Assembly: GCA_001799635.1 (NCBI GenBank)
Contig: MGTV01000023.1
Location: 1-64,000 of the forward strand
Direction: 5' to 3'
Source: Elusimicrobia bacterium GWA2_62_23
GTDB lineage: Bacteria > Elusimicrobiota > Elusimicrobia > Elusimicrobiales > UBA9959
Length of the DNA stretch: 64,000 nucleotides
Position 1 is the stretch's first letter. Each line of letters begins with the position of its first letter. This document shows, in pieces, positions 36,750-46,037 of this stretch. The notes under the pieces are model-generated. The model was not told the DNA's origin. It did not search any database and worked only from the letters and a program-made list of their open reading frames with translations. The translations under genes were made by a program, and so were the position numbers.

Positions 36750-37973
36750 TTAGAACCTCCACTCCATGCCGGCGAAATAGGAAGAACTGTCGTAGTTGTA
36801 GCGGTAAACCTGCTCGTAGCGGTTATTGGACCGCGAAGCCGCCCAGGTGCCCTGCACTTTGGCGTCCAGCGAGCGCGCCACCGGGTAGGCCAGCTCGGCG
36901 GTGAAGCTGCTGGAATACTGCGCCAGGGTCTTGGAGGTGTACGACCCGTCGCCTTTCTGGGCCAGGCGCTCCGAATAGGAACGCACCGCGAACTCGTAGG
37001 AGAGCCGCGTGATCAGGCCGGTAGCGATGGAGATGAACTGCGCGCCGGGCGCCAGCCGCACCTCGGTATAGTCGTAGTAGCCCTTGATGTACTTGAGATG
37101 GGCCGGGTCCGTATCCATGTGGTTCTGGTTGGAGATCAGGTTGGCCAGGCCCAGGCCCGCGCTGAACACCGGGCGGATGCCGCCCAGCCACTGCAGGTCG
37201 TTGTAGCGCTTGGAGAGGCCCAGGTTCGCGGACTGGTAATAGTCCGACCGCTTGGAGCTCAGGTAGCGGCCCTCGGAGTTGATGACCTTCTGGTCCTGGT
37301 AGTCTATCAGGGACAGGGAGAACAGGAAGTCAGCCTTCTTGAAATTGGGCAGGTCCATCTCGGCGGCGTAGCTGACCTGGTTGGTCAGGGTGTCCAGAAC
37401 CCGGCTGCCGGGGTTGGGCGCGGCCATTTCGGCCCCGTACTGGCTGGCCAGCGATTTAAAGCGCGTGTAGCGGGTGTAGTAGGCGTCCCAGGAGAGCTGC
37501 CAGGTCCACGGCGTGGACAGGCCCAGGCGGGTCTTGCGCTCCAGCGTCACGCCGGCCTCGTAGCGGGTGAAGTCGTAAAGGCCTTCCCCCCAGTTCTCGT
37601 CCTTGGTCTCGCGGAAAAGCTGGTTCTTAACGCCCACCCGGGGCTTGAAAGAGTAGCCGCCTTCGTAGCGGCGTATCAGTTTGAAGCCGAGCGAGTTATC
37701 CAGGCTCTGCTGGAACAGGGTACCGCCGCCGGCCAGTTCGTTCACCTGCTTGAAGCCGGTATAGACGGACCGGGCGCTGGCGAAGAAGCCGGAGCTGGGC
37801 GAATAGCTCCTGGCCAGTTGGGCGTCCAGCACGCCGTAGCCGTTGAAGGCCCCGGACTGTCCGCCGAAGAAGTACTGGCCCCCGAAGAGGTCCAGCTTCC
37901 CCATGAGTTTGTAATTCCCGGCCGCGGCAGGAGCCGCGGTCATCAAAAGAACCGCTGCGATCAGTTTTTTCAA
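36750..37973 (-). CDS. Outer-membrane beta-barrel protein, unknown (module A), TTG start
   Basis: 407 residues. The start is TTG at 37973, nine bases after GGGGAGA, opening a signal peptide (about 1-19, ending AAAG). No ATG gives a better signal sequence. Tyr- and Ser-rich beta-strands alternate to the end YFAGMEWRF. It is a paralogue of the barrel at 32332 (ELAGGG, FRETKDENWGEGLYD and YRYNYDSS end). Only 3 bases separate it from the FecR gene. Confidence 0.7.
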   Translation of the reverse strand: MKKLIAAVLLMTAAPAAAGNYKLMGKLDLFGGQYFFGGQSGAFNGYGVLDAQLARSYSPSSGFFASARSVYTGFKQVNELAGGGTLFQQSLDNSLGFKLIRRYEGGYSFKPRVGVKNQLFRETKDENWGEGLYDFTRYEAGVTLERKTRLGLSTPWTWQLSWDAYYTRYTRFKSLASQYGAEMAAPNPGSRVLDTLTNQVSYAAEMDLPNFKKADFLFSLSLIDYQDQKVINSEGRYLSSKRSDYYQSANLGLSKRYNDLQWLGGIRPVFSAGLGLANLISNQNHMDTDPAHLKYIKGYYDYTEVRLAPGAQFISIATGLITRLSYEFAVRSYSERLAQKGDGSYTSKTLAQYSSSFTAELAYPVARSLDAKVQGTWAASRSNNRYEQVYRYNYDSSSYFAGMEWRF

Positions 37974-37994
37974 GTCAGTCTCCCCGTGTTGCGT

Positions 37995-38900
37995 TTAGAA
38001 AACAAAGCCCAGCGTCATGCGGTGCGTGTCGCCCAGGTCCCCGAAGGGCACGTAGGCGTAGTCGAAAGCGAAGCTGTCGAACTTAAGGCCCAGGCCCGCG
38101 CCGAACCCGGTCAGCCCGCCCAGTTCGTCCCGGCTGCGGCCTACCTGGTAGCCCGCGCGGAAAGAGAGCAGCTTGTTGGCGTGGTACTCGGCGCCCAGGT
38201 CCAGGTACAGTCGCTCGTCGTTGGCCAGCCAGTCCAGGTCGGCCGCCGCGGTCAGTTTCTTGTCGAAGAAGCCGGTGGACGCGCCGCCCTTGAAAGTGAG
38301 CGGCAGTTTGTCGGGACCTATCTTGCCGCCCAGGTTCTGCACCGTGAAGGCCGCCGTCCAGCTGCCGTTGAAGGAGTAGGACGAGCCCAGGTCTATGGCC
38401 AGCGCCTTGTCGTTCTGGGTGTCGAGCTTCTGCTGTATGTATTTCAGGTTGCCGCCCACGGCCAGCCCGGGTATAACGTCGGGCCGCGCGTAGGACAGGG
38501 TGACGGCCGTATTGTTATTGCTGAACTTGGAGATAGGGTTGTCCGTGTCGCCGGTGCGCTTCTCTATGTCGGACACCGTCAGGTAGTTCACGCCGGCGCC
38601 GAACACGCCCATGTCGTCGCCGAGCGGGGCCGCGTAGCCCACAAAGCCCTGCGACTCGTCCACGAACAGCATGTTGTAGCTGGCGCTGAGGTCGCGCCGC
38701 TTCAGCCCGGCCAGCCTGGCCGGGTTCCAGTTCACGGCGCCCGCCCCTTCGGTAAGCGAGCTGGCGGCGGAACCGAGGGCCAGTTCCCTGGCCCCCACGC
38801 CCACCTTAAGGAAGCTCGCGCCGGTGGTGCCAACGCCGGCGGCCTGCGCCGCCCCCGCGCCCAGCATTAAAGCCGCTGAAAGCCATATTTTATAGTTCAT
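37995..38900 (-). CDS. PorV/PorQ-like outer-membrane barrel protein (module A)
   Basis: 301 residues with a signal peptide (about 1-20). The mature N-terminus GTTGASFLKVGVGARELALG, then LTEGAGAVNWNPARLAGL, is the PorV/PorQ pattern, followed by barrel strands and the family-like end VPFGDLGDTHRMTLGFVF. That end is closely similar to module B (LPFGDLGSIHRFGFWLQF) and the Kelch-linked PorV. GAGGAG precedes the ATG. It is the gene next downstream of the 1654-residue secreted protein (25 bases between them). Confidence 0.85.
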   Translation of the reverse strand: MNYKIWLSAALMLGAGAAQAAGVGTTGASFLKVGVGARELALGSAASSLTEGAGAVNWNPARLAGLKRRDLSASYNMLFVDESQGFVGYAAPLGDDMGVFGAGVNYLTVSDIEKRTGDTDNPISKFSNNNTAVTLSYARPDVIPGLAVGGNLKYIQQKLDTQNDKALAIDLGSSYSFNGSWTAAFTVQNLGGKIGPDKLPLTFKGGASTGFFDKKLTAAADLDWLANDERLYLDLGAEYHANKLLSFRAGYQVGRSRDELGGLTGFGAGLGLKFDSFAFDYAYVPFGDLGDTHRMTLGFVF

Positions 38901-38925
38901 AGTCTCTCCTCAGTCCTTAAGCCGG

Positions 38926-41900
38926 TTACTTTATGACCGCCATCTTGAACGTAGCGTCCTCGCGGCTGGGCTTCTTGCCGGAGAGCTCCACCACGCCGTA
39001 ATAGACGCCGTTGGCCACTTCCTGGCCGGCCTTGTTATGGCCGTTCCATTCGAAGTAGTTGTACTTGCCGCCCACGCAGGTGCTGCTCAGGTCGTTGACC
39101 AGTTCGCCGGCCAGCGTGTAGATGCGGATGTGGCAGGGGCCGCCGTTGGCCGCCGGCACTTCCACGTGGATGAACGTGCCGTTGGTGGTCAGCGAGGCCA
39201 GATTGCCCGCGTCGTGGTTATGAGCGGTCACGGTCTTGGCCTTGAGGCTGAAGGGGTTCGGGTAGTTGAACACCTTCACCTTGCTGCCGCCGTAGGCGTC
39301 GCCGGCCACGGAAGGCCGGATCACGGCGAAGGTGCCGGAGGTGGAGCTGCCGCCCGCGGCCTGCGGGCGCACCACGTACTGGCGCCCGTCGAAGGCGTTC
39401 ACCTGCACGGAGCCGGGCTTGGCCAGGATGGAGGCCAGGCTCTTGAGCTTCACCTTCACGGTGCCCTTCACGGGGTTGATGGTCGCCACGCCGGTCACTT
39501 CCTCCCACTTGGAGGTGGTGTCGTTATAGCGGGCCACCGAGAGGTCCGTAAGGTCCGCGGTGGTCTTGTCGTAGGCCAGCGTGAGCTCTATGGACTTGTC
39601 CTCGTTGGGGGTAACGCTGGTGAGCGCCACCGTATAGAGGTTGCCGGCGAAAGCGTCCGCGCCGAGCGCGTTCACCTTGTCGGCCACGGAAGCGTCGCTC
39701 TTGTCCTCGCCCTTGAAAGAGCAGGTAGGCACCGCCCCGGTGGACACCGGCAGCACGGCCCCGGGCGGGAACATGATGGCCGAAGCGTCGTCGCCGCTGT
39801 TGTCTATACCGGCCTCGTTGCCGCGGCGGCCCTTTTCGTCCTCGGTATCGTCGCCGATTATCAGGTCGTCTATCTGCTGCTCGGCGTTGCCCTTATAACT
39901 CTTGCCGAACAGGAGTTCGCGCGTCACGGTGCGGCCGGAGTAGGATACGGCCTCCCCGTGCAGCACGTAGGTGACGCCGTTGGTAAGGCTGGCCAGCGGC
40001 ACCTTGCCTATCATCTCGCCGCTGGAGATCTGCTCCAGGTTCACGGTGATAGCGCTGCCGGCGTTATAAGGCGAAGCGCTGTAGGTCATGACCCCGGTCT
40101 TGAAGTCCGACGGGTTCAGCACGGTGAACTCATAATACTCGTCGCCTTTCTTGGCGAACATCTCGATGTCCAGCGGCTTGGGCTTCATGATGAAGTCTAT
40201 GCCGGTTAGGAGGCCGTAATGCGGCACGGTGCTCTGGTTAAGCGTGTACTTGCCGGGCACTTTAAGGAAGACCTTGTACACGTCCCCGGGGATAAGCCCG
40301 GTCAGCCGGTAGGTACCATCCGAGCCGGTGCGCGTCTTTATGAGCGGCAGCGGCGCCGTGGGGTGCGTGCCGTTGTAGGTGTCGTTGTAGGCGTAGATGA
40401 GCGCGCCGGGCTGCACCTTGGCGAAAGGCATCTTCTGCGAATACACCGTGCCGGAGACGGAGCCGCCGGCCGCGGTGAGCGTAAAGTTACGCGTGTAGCT
40501 GTTGCTGCCTACCAGTTCCTCTTCCGCGTCGTCCAGGGCGTAGCCCTCGGCCGAGACCTTCAGGCGCACCTCGCCGGGCGGCAGACCTTCGAACTTATAG
40601 GCGCCGGTGGAGTCGGTTACCACGGAGCGCGGGTCTATGCCCTCGCCTACCAGCGACACGGCCACGTTGGACAGCCGCACCGCGGTATTGGTGGTGGTCA
40701 CCACGCCCTGCAGGGTGGCGCCCACGCCCACGAGGGCGTCCAGGTCTATGGACATGGTGGTGGTAGAGCCGTTAACGCCAACGCAGGTGCGCGTCTGGTA
40801 CGGCGGGTAATTGGGCGTGGTCACCACTGCCGTGTAGCAGGTGGAAGGAGCCAGCGCCCTGATCTGGTAGGCGAAATACGGGGCCTCGTTGAGCATGGTG
40901 ATGAACTGGGAATAGCCCAGCTGGAAGTTGGCGGTAAACGACCCGGTCTGCTCCCGCTCAGCTATGAAGTCCATAGACGGCACCACTATGCCGGCCGCCT
41001 TGAAAGCGCCGTTGGCGTCGTAGAGCGTGACCAGAGGCAGATAGTTCATGAACCCCTCAAAGTCGCCGCCGAGGGCGTCGTAGTCGGCCTGCCTGAAGAA
41101 GTTATTGGCCGACACAAGCCCCTTCAGCGTGGCATTGCCGCGCGCGGCCATGCTGACAGTCGGGTTCATGTTGACTATCATACCGCTCGAAGGCCACATG
41201 GAATAGGCCGGGCGCACCAGCGCGTTGGCGCGGCTGTCTTCTATGATGACGTTCTTGCTGGACGTGATCAGCGAGAAATGCGGGTACGGGGCATCGGGAA
41301 TGGGGCCCGCAGACATGTCGCCGAAGTCGCCGGAGCGCATGAGGTACAGATCGTACACCGCAGGGGACGGCAGGGCCAGGGCGCAGAAGCCGGGCGGCTG
41401 GCCGCCTCCGCAAGGACCGCTTTCATCTCCGGGCACTGTGCCGGTGGAGTAGCGGAATTTCAGACCGTCATCCTTGCCGGAAAGCATGGTTATTATGGTC
41501 TCGCCCTTAAGGACGGTGCCTGCCGGCACCGGGATCACCCGGAAACCGAGCACGGTGTCATGATTAGGGGACACGATAACGCTGGTGTCCGGCATCAGGG
41601 CCGGGTTCATGCCTATGCCCACATAGGTGGCGTCCACCAGGTTCACGCTCACGGTAGAGGTACTGCCGGCCGTGACGTTAACGGTAGGGGCGGGAGAAGG
41701 CAGGGCGTAATCGAAAGAAGCCTCGCCGCTGCCGTTCACCCGGATCCGGTTTATGCCGGGCAGCACGCTGGTAAGGGTAAAGGTGCCGTCCTTCTGCACC
41801 TGGGTGCCGGACCAGCCGTTATCGCTGTTCATGTCTATCCAGATGTACTGGTGCTCGGCCGGGATGAACACCGTGCCGTCGGGCTTATAGAGCGTGCCGG

Positions 41901-43890
41901 TAACTATGCCGGCCGGCTCGAAGTCCATATCCACCACCACGGTGCCGGTGGAGCCCAGGTGCACCTGGTCATTGCCGCCGCCGCGGCGCACGCGGCCCCA
42001 GCCGTAGGCGCTGGTGTACATGTAGTAGGAGAAACCGCTGGATACGTTGATCTGGTAGTCGTAGTGGTCGGCGCCGGAGCCGCTCAAGGAAGTGAAGTTG
42101 CCGCTGCCGCAGCTCAGGCCGTCCTGGCATGAGGGATAGAGCGCTATGGTGATGGGATGGGCGCTCAGGTCGGTCACGCCGGGGAACCGCAGGGTGCCGC
42201 GCACCAGGCCGCTGGTATTGCCGCCGGTGGTGACCACGTAGGTGATGGAGGACAGGTTAACCGCCCCGTCGGTGACCAGCGCGCCGCTGCTGTCGTACAC
42301 GTGCAGCATCTGGTTGTCGCCTTCGGCCGTATTGGTCTCCACGAGCACGCGGTAATCGTCCACGCCGGTACCGCCGTAGGCGCAATGCGTCTGCAGCCAG
42401 CAGCCCTGTTCGTGGCAGTCCTGGTACACGCCCCAGGCGGGAGACTCGCGGTCGGGCCCGGAGTTAAAGGGCACCGACTGGCCGCCGGAGAACTGCGTCC
42501 AGACATTGACCACATAGTTGCCGCTGGGAATACCGGTAAGCGTAACGCAGCCGTCGGCGCCGGTCTGCAGGTTCTTTATGGCATAGCCCGGGCGCTGCTG
42601 GAAATCGGGATAATTGGTCCCGGCGCAGGCGTTGGGAGCGTCGCTCCAGGGAGAGCCGTCCGGATTGATATTGACCTGGGAGTTGGGAATAGGCGCGCCG
42701 GAGGCGGACCTGGCGCAGACCTTGAAAGTGCCGGTGCTGGCGGCCATCTCATTGAGCTGGACCTTGACGGTGTCGTAATAACCTGGGGAAGCCACGCCCT
42801 GGAAAATAGGCAGCGCGGAACTGACATACACGAAGTCGTTCTCGCCGCGGGGCGCGAGGCCGCTGCACAAGTCCTGTACCCCGGTCAGCGCGGGACTGGT
42901 ATAAGGTTCATAGCAGGTACCGCCGCCGCCCTGCCGCCAGGAGCAGCCGCCCATGGACTCGGCGTAATAGGTGGCGCCGAGCACCAGGTCGGTCAGTTGA
43001 AAACGGCCGTTCTCGTCCACATTGGCCCACTTGTAGTCGCTGCAGGAGCGGAAATTGACACCGATGTAGCCGATGGCGGACCACAGGGTGGTGCCGGTAC
43101 TGCGCACTATGCCCTGCACCGCGCTGGTGGAAACCGCGGCCGAACCGGAAGTATTGTTCTCCACGCGCGAAGGCGGGATGGAATTGGCGAAGTCCGCCTT
43201 GGCGGCCCCGGTGTAGGAAAGGGTATAGGCGCCGAGCTCCAGCGGCAGGCTGTCGCCGAGTTCGGTCATGACGTTGCGGCCGGTACCCCTGTTCAGGTAG
43301 GGATCGTAGGTGCCTATATTATAGGTATTGGGGTCCGCGAAGGGCACATTGTCCACCACGAGGAAACCGACCCCGCTGCCGTCGGTCTGCACTATGCCCG
43401 TGCCGCCCTGCTGCTGGGCCAGCATATTGTAAACGCCTCCGAACAGCACGGTGTTGGGAGTGGCGTTGGCTATCTCGAGGCGGATGCGGGCCACTCCGGT
43501 CAGGCCGGAGGTCACGGTGAAAGTGGAATAGCGGGTGGTGCCGTCGGCCCAGATATAGCGGTTGGGGTCGTATTCCGGGTTATTGAACTGGTCATAGATG
43601 CTGGGAGAATAGCCGTGGGAGGAGAACAGGATGTTATAGCTCCGGTCGTTCTCCAGCGTGAACTGGTATTTGCCTTTAGTGGCGTCCGGCGCGTTGGAGG
43701 TAACGCCCACCTGCGTGTGCGTGGAGGGGCCGTTCATGCCGAATTCCACCGCGGCCACCAGCACGTCCCCTACGGGGTTGCCGTCCCCGTCCTGTACGTA
43801 GACGTTGAGCGTGGTGCCTACCGCCGAAGCGGTAGAAGCCGCCGCCAGGGCGAGCAGCCCCGCAAGGATCATTTTAGTGAACAGGCGCAT
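38926..43890 (-). CDS. Giant secreted protein with carboxypeptidase-regulatory repeats and FlgD-type tail (module A)
   Basis: 1654 residues with a signal peptide (about 1-23). Most of the protein is a string of CarboxypepD_reg/SD-repeat-like beta domains (VYVQDGDGNPVGDVLVAAVE at the start; VVTDSTGAYKFEGLPPGEVR and SDGTYRLTGLIPGDVYKVFL later). The final about 300 residues match module B: an ELTLAYDK domain, a Ser/Thr-rich linker, YPNPFSLKAKTV, and an end KMAVIK after W-N-G-H-N-x-x-G-x-x-x-x-N-G-V-Y-Y. A GGAGG site precedes the ATG. It heads the eight-gene cluster. Confidence 0.82.
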   Translation of the reverse strand: MRLFTKMILAGLLALAAASTASAVGTTLNVYVQDGDGNPVGDVLVAAVEFGMNGPSTHTQVGVTSNAPDATKGKYQFTLENDRSYNILFSSHGYSPSIYDQFNNPEYDPNRYIWADGTTRYSTFTVTSGLTGVARIRLEIANATPNTVLFGGVYNMLAQQQGGTGIVQTDGSGVGFLVVDNVPFADPNTYNIGTYDPYLNRGTGRNVMTELGDSLPLELGAYTLSYTGAAKADFANSIPPSRVENNTSGSAAVSTSAVQGIVRSTGTTLWSAIGYIGVNFRSCSDYKWANVDENGRFQLTDLVLGATYYAESMGGCSWRQGGGGTCYEPYTSPALTGVQDLCSGLAPRGENDFVYVSSALPIFQGVASPGYYDTVKVQLNEMAASTGTFKVCARSASGAPIPNSQVNINPDGSPWSDAPNACAGTNYPDFQQRPGYAIKNLQTGADGCVTLTGIPSGNYVVNVWTQFSGGQSVPFNSGPDRESPAWGVYQDCHEQGCWLQTHCAYGGTGVDDYRVLVETNTAEGDNQMLHVYDSSGALVTDGAVNLSSITYVVTTGGNTSGLVRGTLRFPGVTDLSAHPITIALYPSCQDGLSCGSGNFTSLSGSGADHYDYQINVSSGFSYYMYTSAYGWGRVRRGGGNDQVHLGSTGTVVVDMDFEPAGIVTGTLYKPDGTVFIPAEHQYIWIDMNSDNGWSGTQVQKDGTFTLTSVLPGINRIRVNGSGEASFDYALPSPAPTVNVTAGSTSTVSVNLVDATYVGIGMNPALMPDTSVIVSPNHDTVLGFRVIPVPAGTVLKGETIITMLSGKDDGLKFRYSTGTVPGDESGPCGGGQPPGFCALALPSPAVYDLYLMRSGDFGDMSAGPIPDAPYPHFSLITSSKNVIIEDSRANALVRPAYSMWPSSGMIVNMNPTVSMAARGNATLKGLVSANNFFRQADYDALGGDFEGFMNYLPLVTLYDANGAFKAAGIVVPSMDFIAEREQTGSFTANFQLGYSQFITMLNEAPYFAYQIRALAPSTCYTAVVTTPNYPPYQTRTCVGVNGSTTTMSIDLDALVGVGATLQGVVTTTNTAVRLSNVAVSLVGEGIDPRSVVTDSTGAYKFEGLPPGEVRLKVSAEGYALDDAEEELVGSNSYTRNFTLTAAGGSVSGTVYSQKMPFAKVQPGALIYAYNDTYNGTHPTAPLPLIKTRTGSDGTYRLTGLIPGDVYKVFLKVPGKYTLNQSTVPHYGLLTGIDFIMKPKPLDIEMFAKKGDEYYEFTVLNPSDFKTGVMTYSASPYNAGSAITVNLEQISSGEMIGKVPLASLTNGVTYVLHGEAVSYSGRTVTRELLFGKSYKGNAEQQIDDLIIGDDTEDEKGRRGNEAGIDNSGDDASAIMFPPGAVLPVSTGAVPTCSFKGEDKSDASVADKVNALGADAFAGNLYTVALTSVTPNEDKSIELTLAYDKTTADLTDLSVARYNDTTSKWEEVTGVATINPVKGTVKVKLKSLASILAKPGSVQVNAFDGRQYVVRPQAAGGSSTSGTFAVIRPSVAGDAYGGSKVKVFNYPNPFSLKAKTVTAHNHDAGNLASLTTNGTFIHVEVPAANGGPCHIRIYTLAGELVNDLSSTCVGGKYNYFEWNGHNKAGQEVANGVYYGVVELSGKKPSREDATFKMAVIK

Positions 43891-43986
43891 AGTTCCTCCG
43901 TGAATGGCCGGGCGTTAAGCGCCTGGCCTTACGAAAATCCGAGAAATAGAAGAAAGGTCCCCCCGCTGAAATCCGACTCCGGTAAA

Positions 43987-44014
43987 GATATAACATTGGG
44001 TTGAGAACAGTCAA
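43987..44014 (-). promoter_or_regulatory. Candidate promoter of the surface-protein cluster
   Basis: On the minus strand TTGACT (44009-44014) and TATATC (43987-43992) are 16 bases apart, giving a leader of about 90 bases before ATG 43890. The -10 box overlaps the edge of a 29-base sequence (43960-43988) also found near the gene at 3912. Confidence 0.5.
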
Positions 44015-44045
44015 CCGCAAATTATGTAACTTAGGGCACAGGCCT

Positions 44046-45026
44046 TTAGTGGGCGCAGACGTCACAGGAAGAATTGCCCACCGGCTCCGCTTCCACCTGG
44101 AAAACCGAGTGTTTTATGCCGAAGCCGGCGGCCACGCCGCAGGTGGCGGCCTTTATGGCCGCCTGCTGCAGGGCCGGGTCCTTCACCACCAGATGCGCGC
44201 TGATGGCGTTGAAACCGGAGGACAGGCTCCACACATGCAGTTCGTGCACGTCCGAAACGCCGTCTATGGCGAGCAGCTGCTTCTCCACGGCTTTCAGGGA
44301 CAGCCCGCGCGGCGCGCCTTCCATGAGGATGTGGAAGGCTTCGCCCAGCAGCCGGGTGGAACTGAACAGGATGAGCGCTATTATAAGGAGGGAGACTATG
44401 GTGTCGGCCCGGTACCAGCCGGTAAAATAGATGATGAGGCCGGCCGCTATGGCCGCCACGGAGCCGGCCAGGTCGCTGACCACGTGCAGAAAAGCCCCGC
44501 GGATGTTGATATTGTCCTCGCTGTGGGCGTGCAGGATCCAGGCGGAGGCCAGGTTGGCCAGCAGGCCGGCCACGGCCACCCCCAGCATGGGGCCGTACAA
44601 CACCGGCACCGGGTCGTAGAAGCGTTCGTAAACCTCGCGCAGCATGTAGCCGGAGAGGATCCACAACAGCAGGGCGTTGGCCAGGGCCGCCACCACCTCG
44701 GCGCGCCGGTAGCCGAAGGTACGGGCCGAGTCGGGCTTGAGGGCCGCCAGCCGCGAGGCGAAGAAGCTCATGCCGAGCGCGGCGGCGTCGGTCATCATGT
44801 GCATGGAGTCGCTGAGCAGCGCCATGCTGCCGGTGAGCAGCCCGCCCACGGCCTCCACGGCCATGAAACCGGCGGTTATGAGGAAAGCGTAGGTGATGGC
44901 CCGCCGCTGCAGGCCGGCGTGGCCGTGATGGCCGTGGGAGCAGCCGCCGTGGCCGTGAGCCGCGCGAGGATGGCCCGCATGCTCATCATGGCCGTGGTCG
45001 TGCCCGCAGGCGTGATCGTGTCCCAT
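44046..45026 (-). CDS. Cation diffusion facilitator (CzcD/ZitB-type) metal transporter
   Basis: 326 residues. The N-terminus is very His-rich (HDHACGHDHGHDEHAGH and on to about residue 36), then six transmembrane helices follow. The metal site of helix II is in DSMHMMTDAAAL (H-x-x-x-D) and that of helix V in HVVSDLAGS (H-x-x-x-D), as in zinc/cadmium exporters. A cytoplasmic C-terminal domain follows (about 225-326) and ends unusually with SCDVCAH, a possible extra thiol metal site. A TATAAT six bases upstream of ATG suggests a leaderless message. Confidence 0.92.
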   Translation of the reverse strand: MGHDHACGHDHGHDEHAGHPRAAHGHGGCSHGHHGHAGLQRRAITYAFLITAGFMAVEAVGGLLTGSMALLSDSMHMMTDAAALGMSFFASRLAALKPDSARTFGYRRAEVVAALANALLLWILSGYMLREVYERFYDPVPVLYGPMLGVAVAGLLANLASAWILHAHSEDNINIRGAFLHVVSDLAGSVAAIAAGLIIYFTGWYRADTIVSLLIIALILFSSTRLLGEAFHILMEGAPRGLSLKAVEKQLLAIDGVSDVHELHVWSLSSGFNAISAHLVVKDPALQQAAIKAATCGVAAGFGIKHSVFQVEAEPVGNSSCDVCAH

Positions 45027-45032
45027 ACCGTG

Positions 45033-45038
45033 ATTATA
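45033..45038 (-). promoter_or_regulatory. -10 box implying a leaderless start for the CDF gene
   Basis: Minus-strand TATAAT, then CACGGT, then ATG at 45026: the same TATAAT-N6-ATG geometry as at 14388 and 20008. It lies in the 46-base divergent gap with the prenyl synthase gene. Confidence 0.6.
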
Positions 45039-45072
45039 TAATTTTGGTAAATGCTAAAATATATGCCTTATT

Positions 45073-46035
45073 ATGCCTACCACACGGGACCTGGAAGACG
45101 CCTTGCGCGCCATCAATGACGATATCGCGGCCTCCCTTTCCGGGATAGCCCCGGACGTCTTCGATTTCAAAGCGCATCCCTTCAGCTTCCTGGGCAAGGC
45201 CGCCAGGGCCAGGTTCACCCTGCTCGCCGCGCGGGCCCTCGGCTCCGACGGGCCCGCGGCCGCGGCCGCGGCCGCGGCGGCCGAGCTCACCCACACGGCT
45301 TCCCTCCTCCACGACGACTGCCTCGACACCGCCCGCTACCGCCGGGGCCTGCCCACGCTCTACGACCAGCTCGGCGTGAACGGGGCTATCCTGGTGGGCG
45401 ACCTGCTCATAGCCATAGCTTTCGAAAAAGCCGGGGGCGCAGCGCCCGAACTGCAGGGCGAACTGGTGCGCGCCGTGCGCCGCATGACCGAAGGCGCCCT
45501 GATAGAGGAAAATTCCCGCGGCAAAAAGATCTCGGCCGCCGAGGCCGAACGCCTGTCGGCCCTGAAGACCGGGGCGCTGTTCCGCTGGTGCGCCCTGGCC
45601 GCCTGCCACCTGGCCCGCCGCGCCGACCTGCTGGAAACCTGCGCGAAGCTCGGCGAGGAAATTGGCACGGCCTTCCAGATCATAGACGACGTGCTGGATT
45701 TCGAAGGGGACGCAGGCGCCTGCGGCAAAGAGACCCTCAAGGACATCAAGGAAGGAAAGTTCACCCTGCCGCTGATCCTGGCCCTGAACGACGCGGCGGC
45801 CGGCCCGGCGGCCCAAAAGCTTGTGGCGGCCATGCAGGCCGGCCCGGCGGCCGACCTGGCGCAGGCCCTGGAGCTCTCCGGGCTGGTGAAGGCCGGCGGC
45901 TTCGCGGCGGCGGCCCGCGCCAGCGCCCTGGAAAAACTCAAGGCCCTTTTCCCGCTCACCGACCGCCTCCCGGACAAGGCCGGCGCCGCGGCGCTCAAGG
46001 ATTTCCTGCTGGCCATGGCGGAAAGGAAGGCCTGA
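45073..46035 (+). CDS. Polyprenyl synthetase family protein (trans-isoprenyl diphosphate synthase)
   Basis: 320 residues. First Asp-rich motif LLHDDCLDTARYRRG (D81-D82-x-x-D85) and second IIDDVLDFEGD define a trans-prenyl chain-elongating enzyme, with LGKAARARF as the start-proximal substrate region. The neighbour immediately downstream is MenA, so the product is probably the long side chain of menaquinone (octa/heptaprenyl diphosphate), by inference. ATG 45073 lacks a strong ribosome-binding site and lies close to AT-rich -10-like sequence. Confidence 0.85.
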   Translation: MPTTRDLEDALRAINDDIAASLSGIAPDVFDFKAHPFSFLGKAARARFTLLAARALGSDGPAAAAAAAAAELTHTASLLHDDCLDTARYRRGLPTLYDQLGVNGAILVGDLLIAIAFEKAGGAAPELQGELVRAVRRMTEGALIEENSRGKKISAAEAERLSALKTGALFRWCALAACHLARRADLLETCAKLGEEIGTAFQIIDDVLDFEGDAGACGKETLKDIKEGKFTLPLILALNDAAAGPAAQKLVAAMQAGPAADLAQALELSGLVKAGGFAAAARASALEKLKALFPLTDRLPDKAGAAALKDFLLAMAERKA

Positions 46036-46037
46036 CC

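Noticed and set aside
43987-43998. TATAACATTGGG, identical to sequence just downstream of the riboswitch promoter, as a second GEMM riboswitch
   Set aside because: It is on the opposite strand to any downstream gene and none of the GEMM landmarks (GAAA tetraloop stem, CGCAAAGCC) follow.
37098-44004. Long plus-strand frames opposite the PorV, barrel and 1654-residue genes
   Set aside because: Low-complexity, motif-free shadows; the minus-strand genes have signal peptides, ribosome-binding sites and family motifs.
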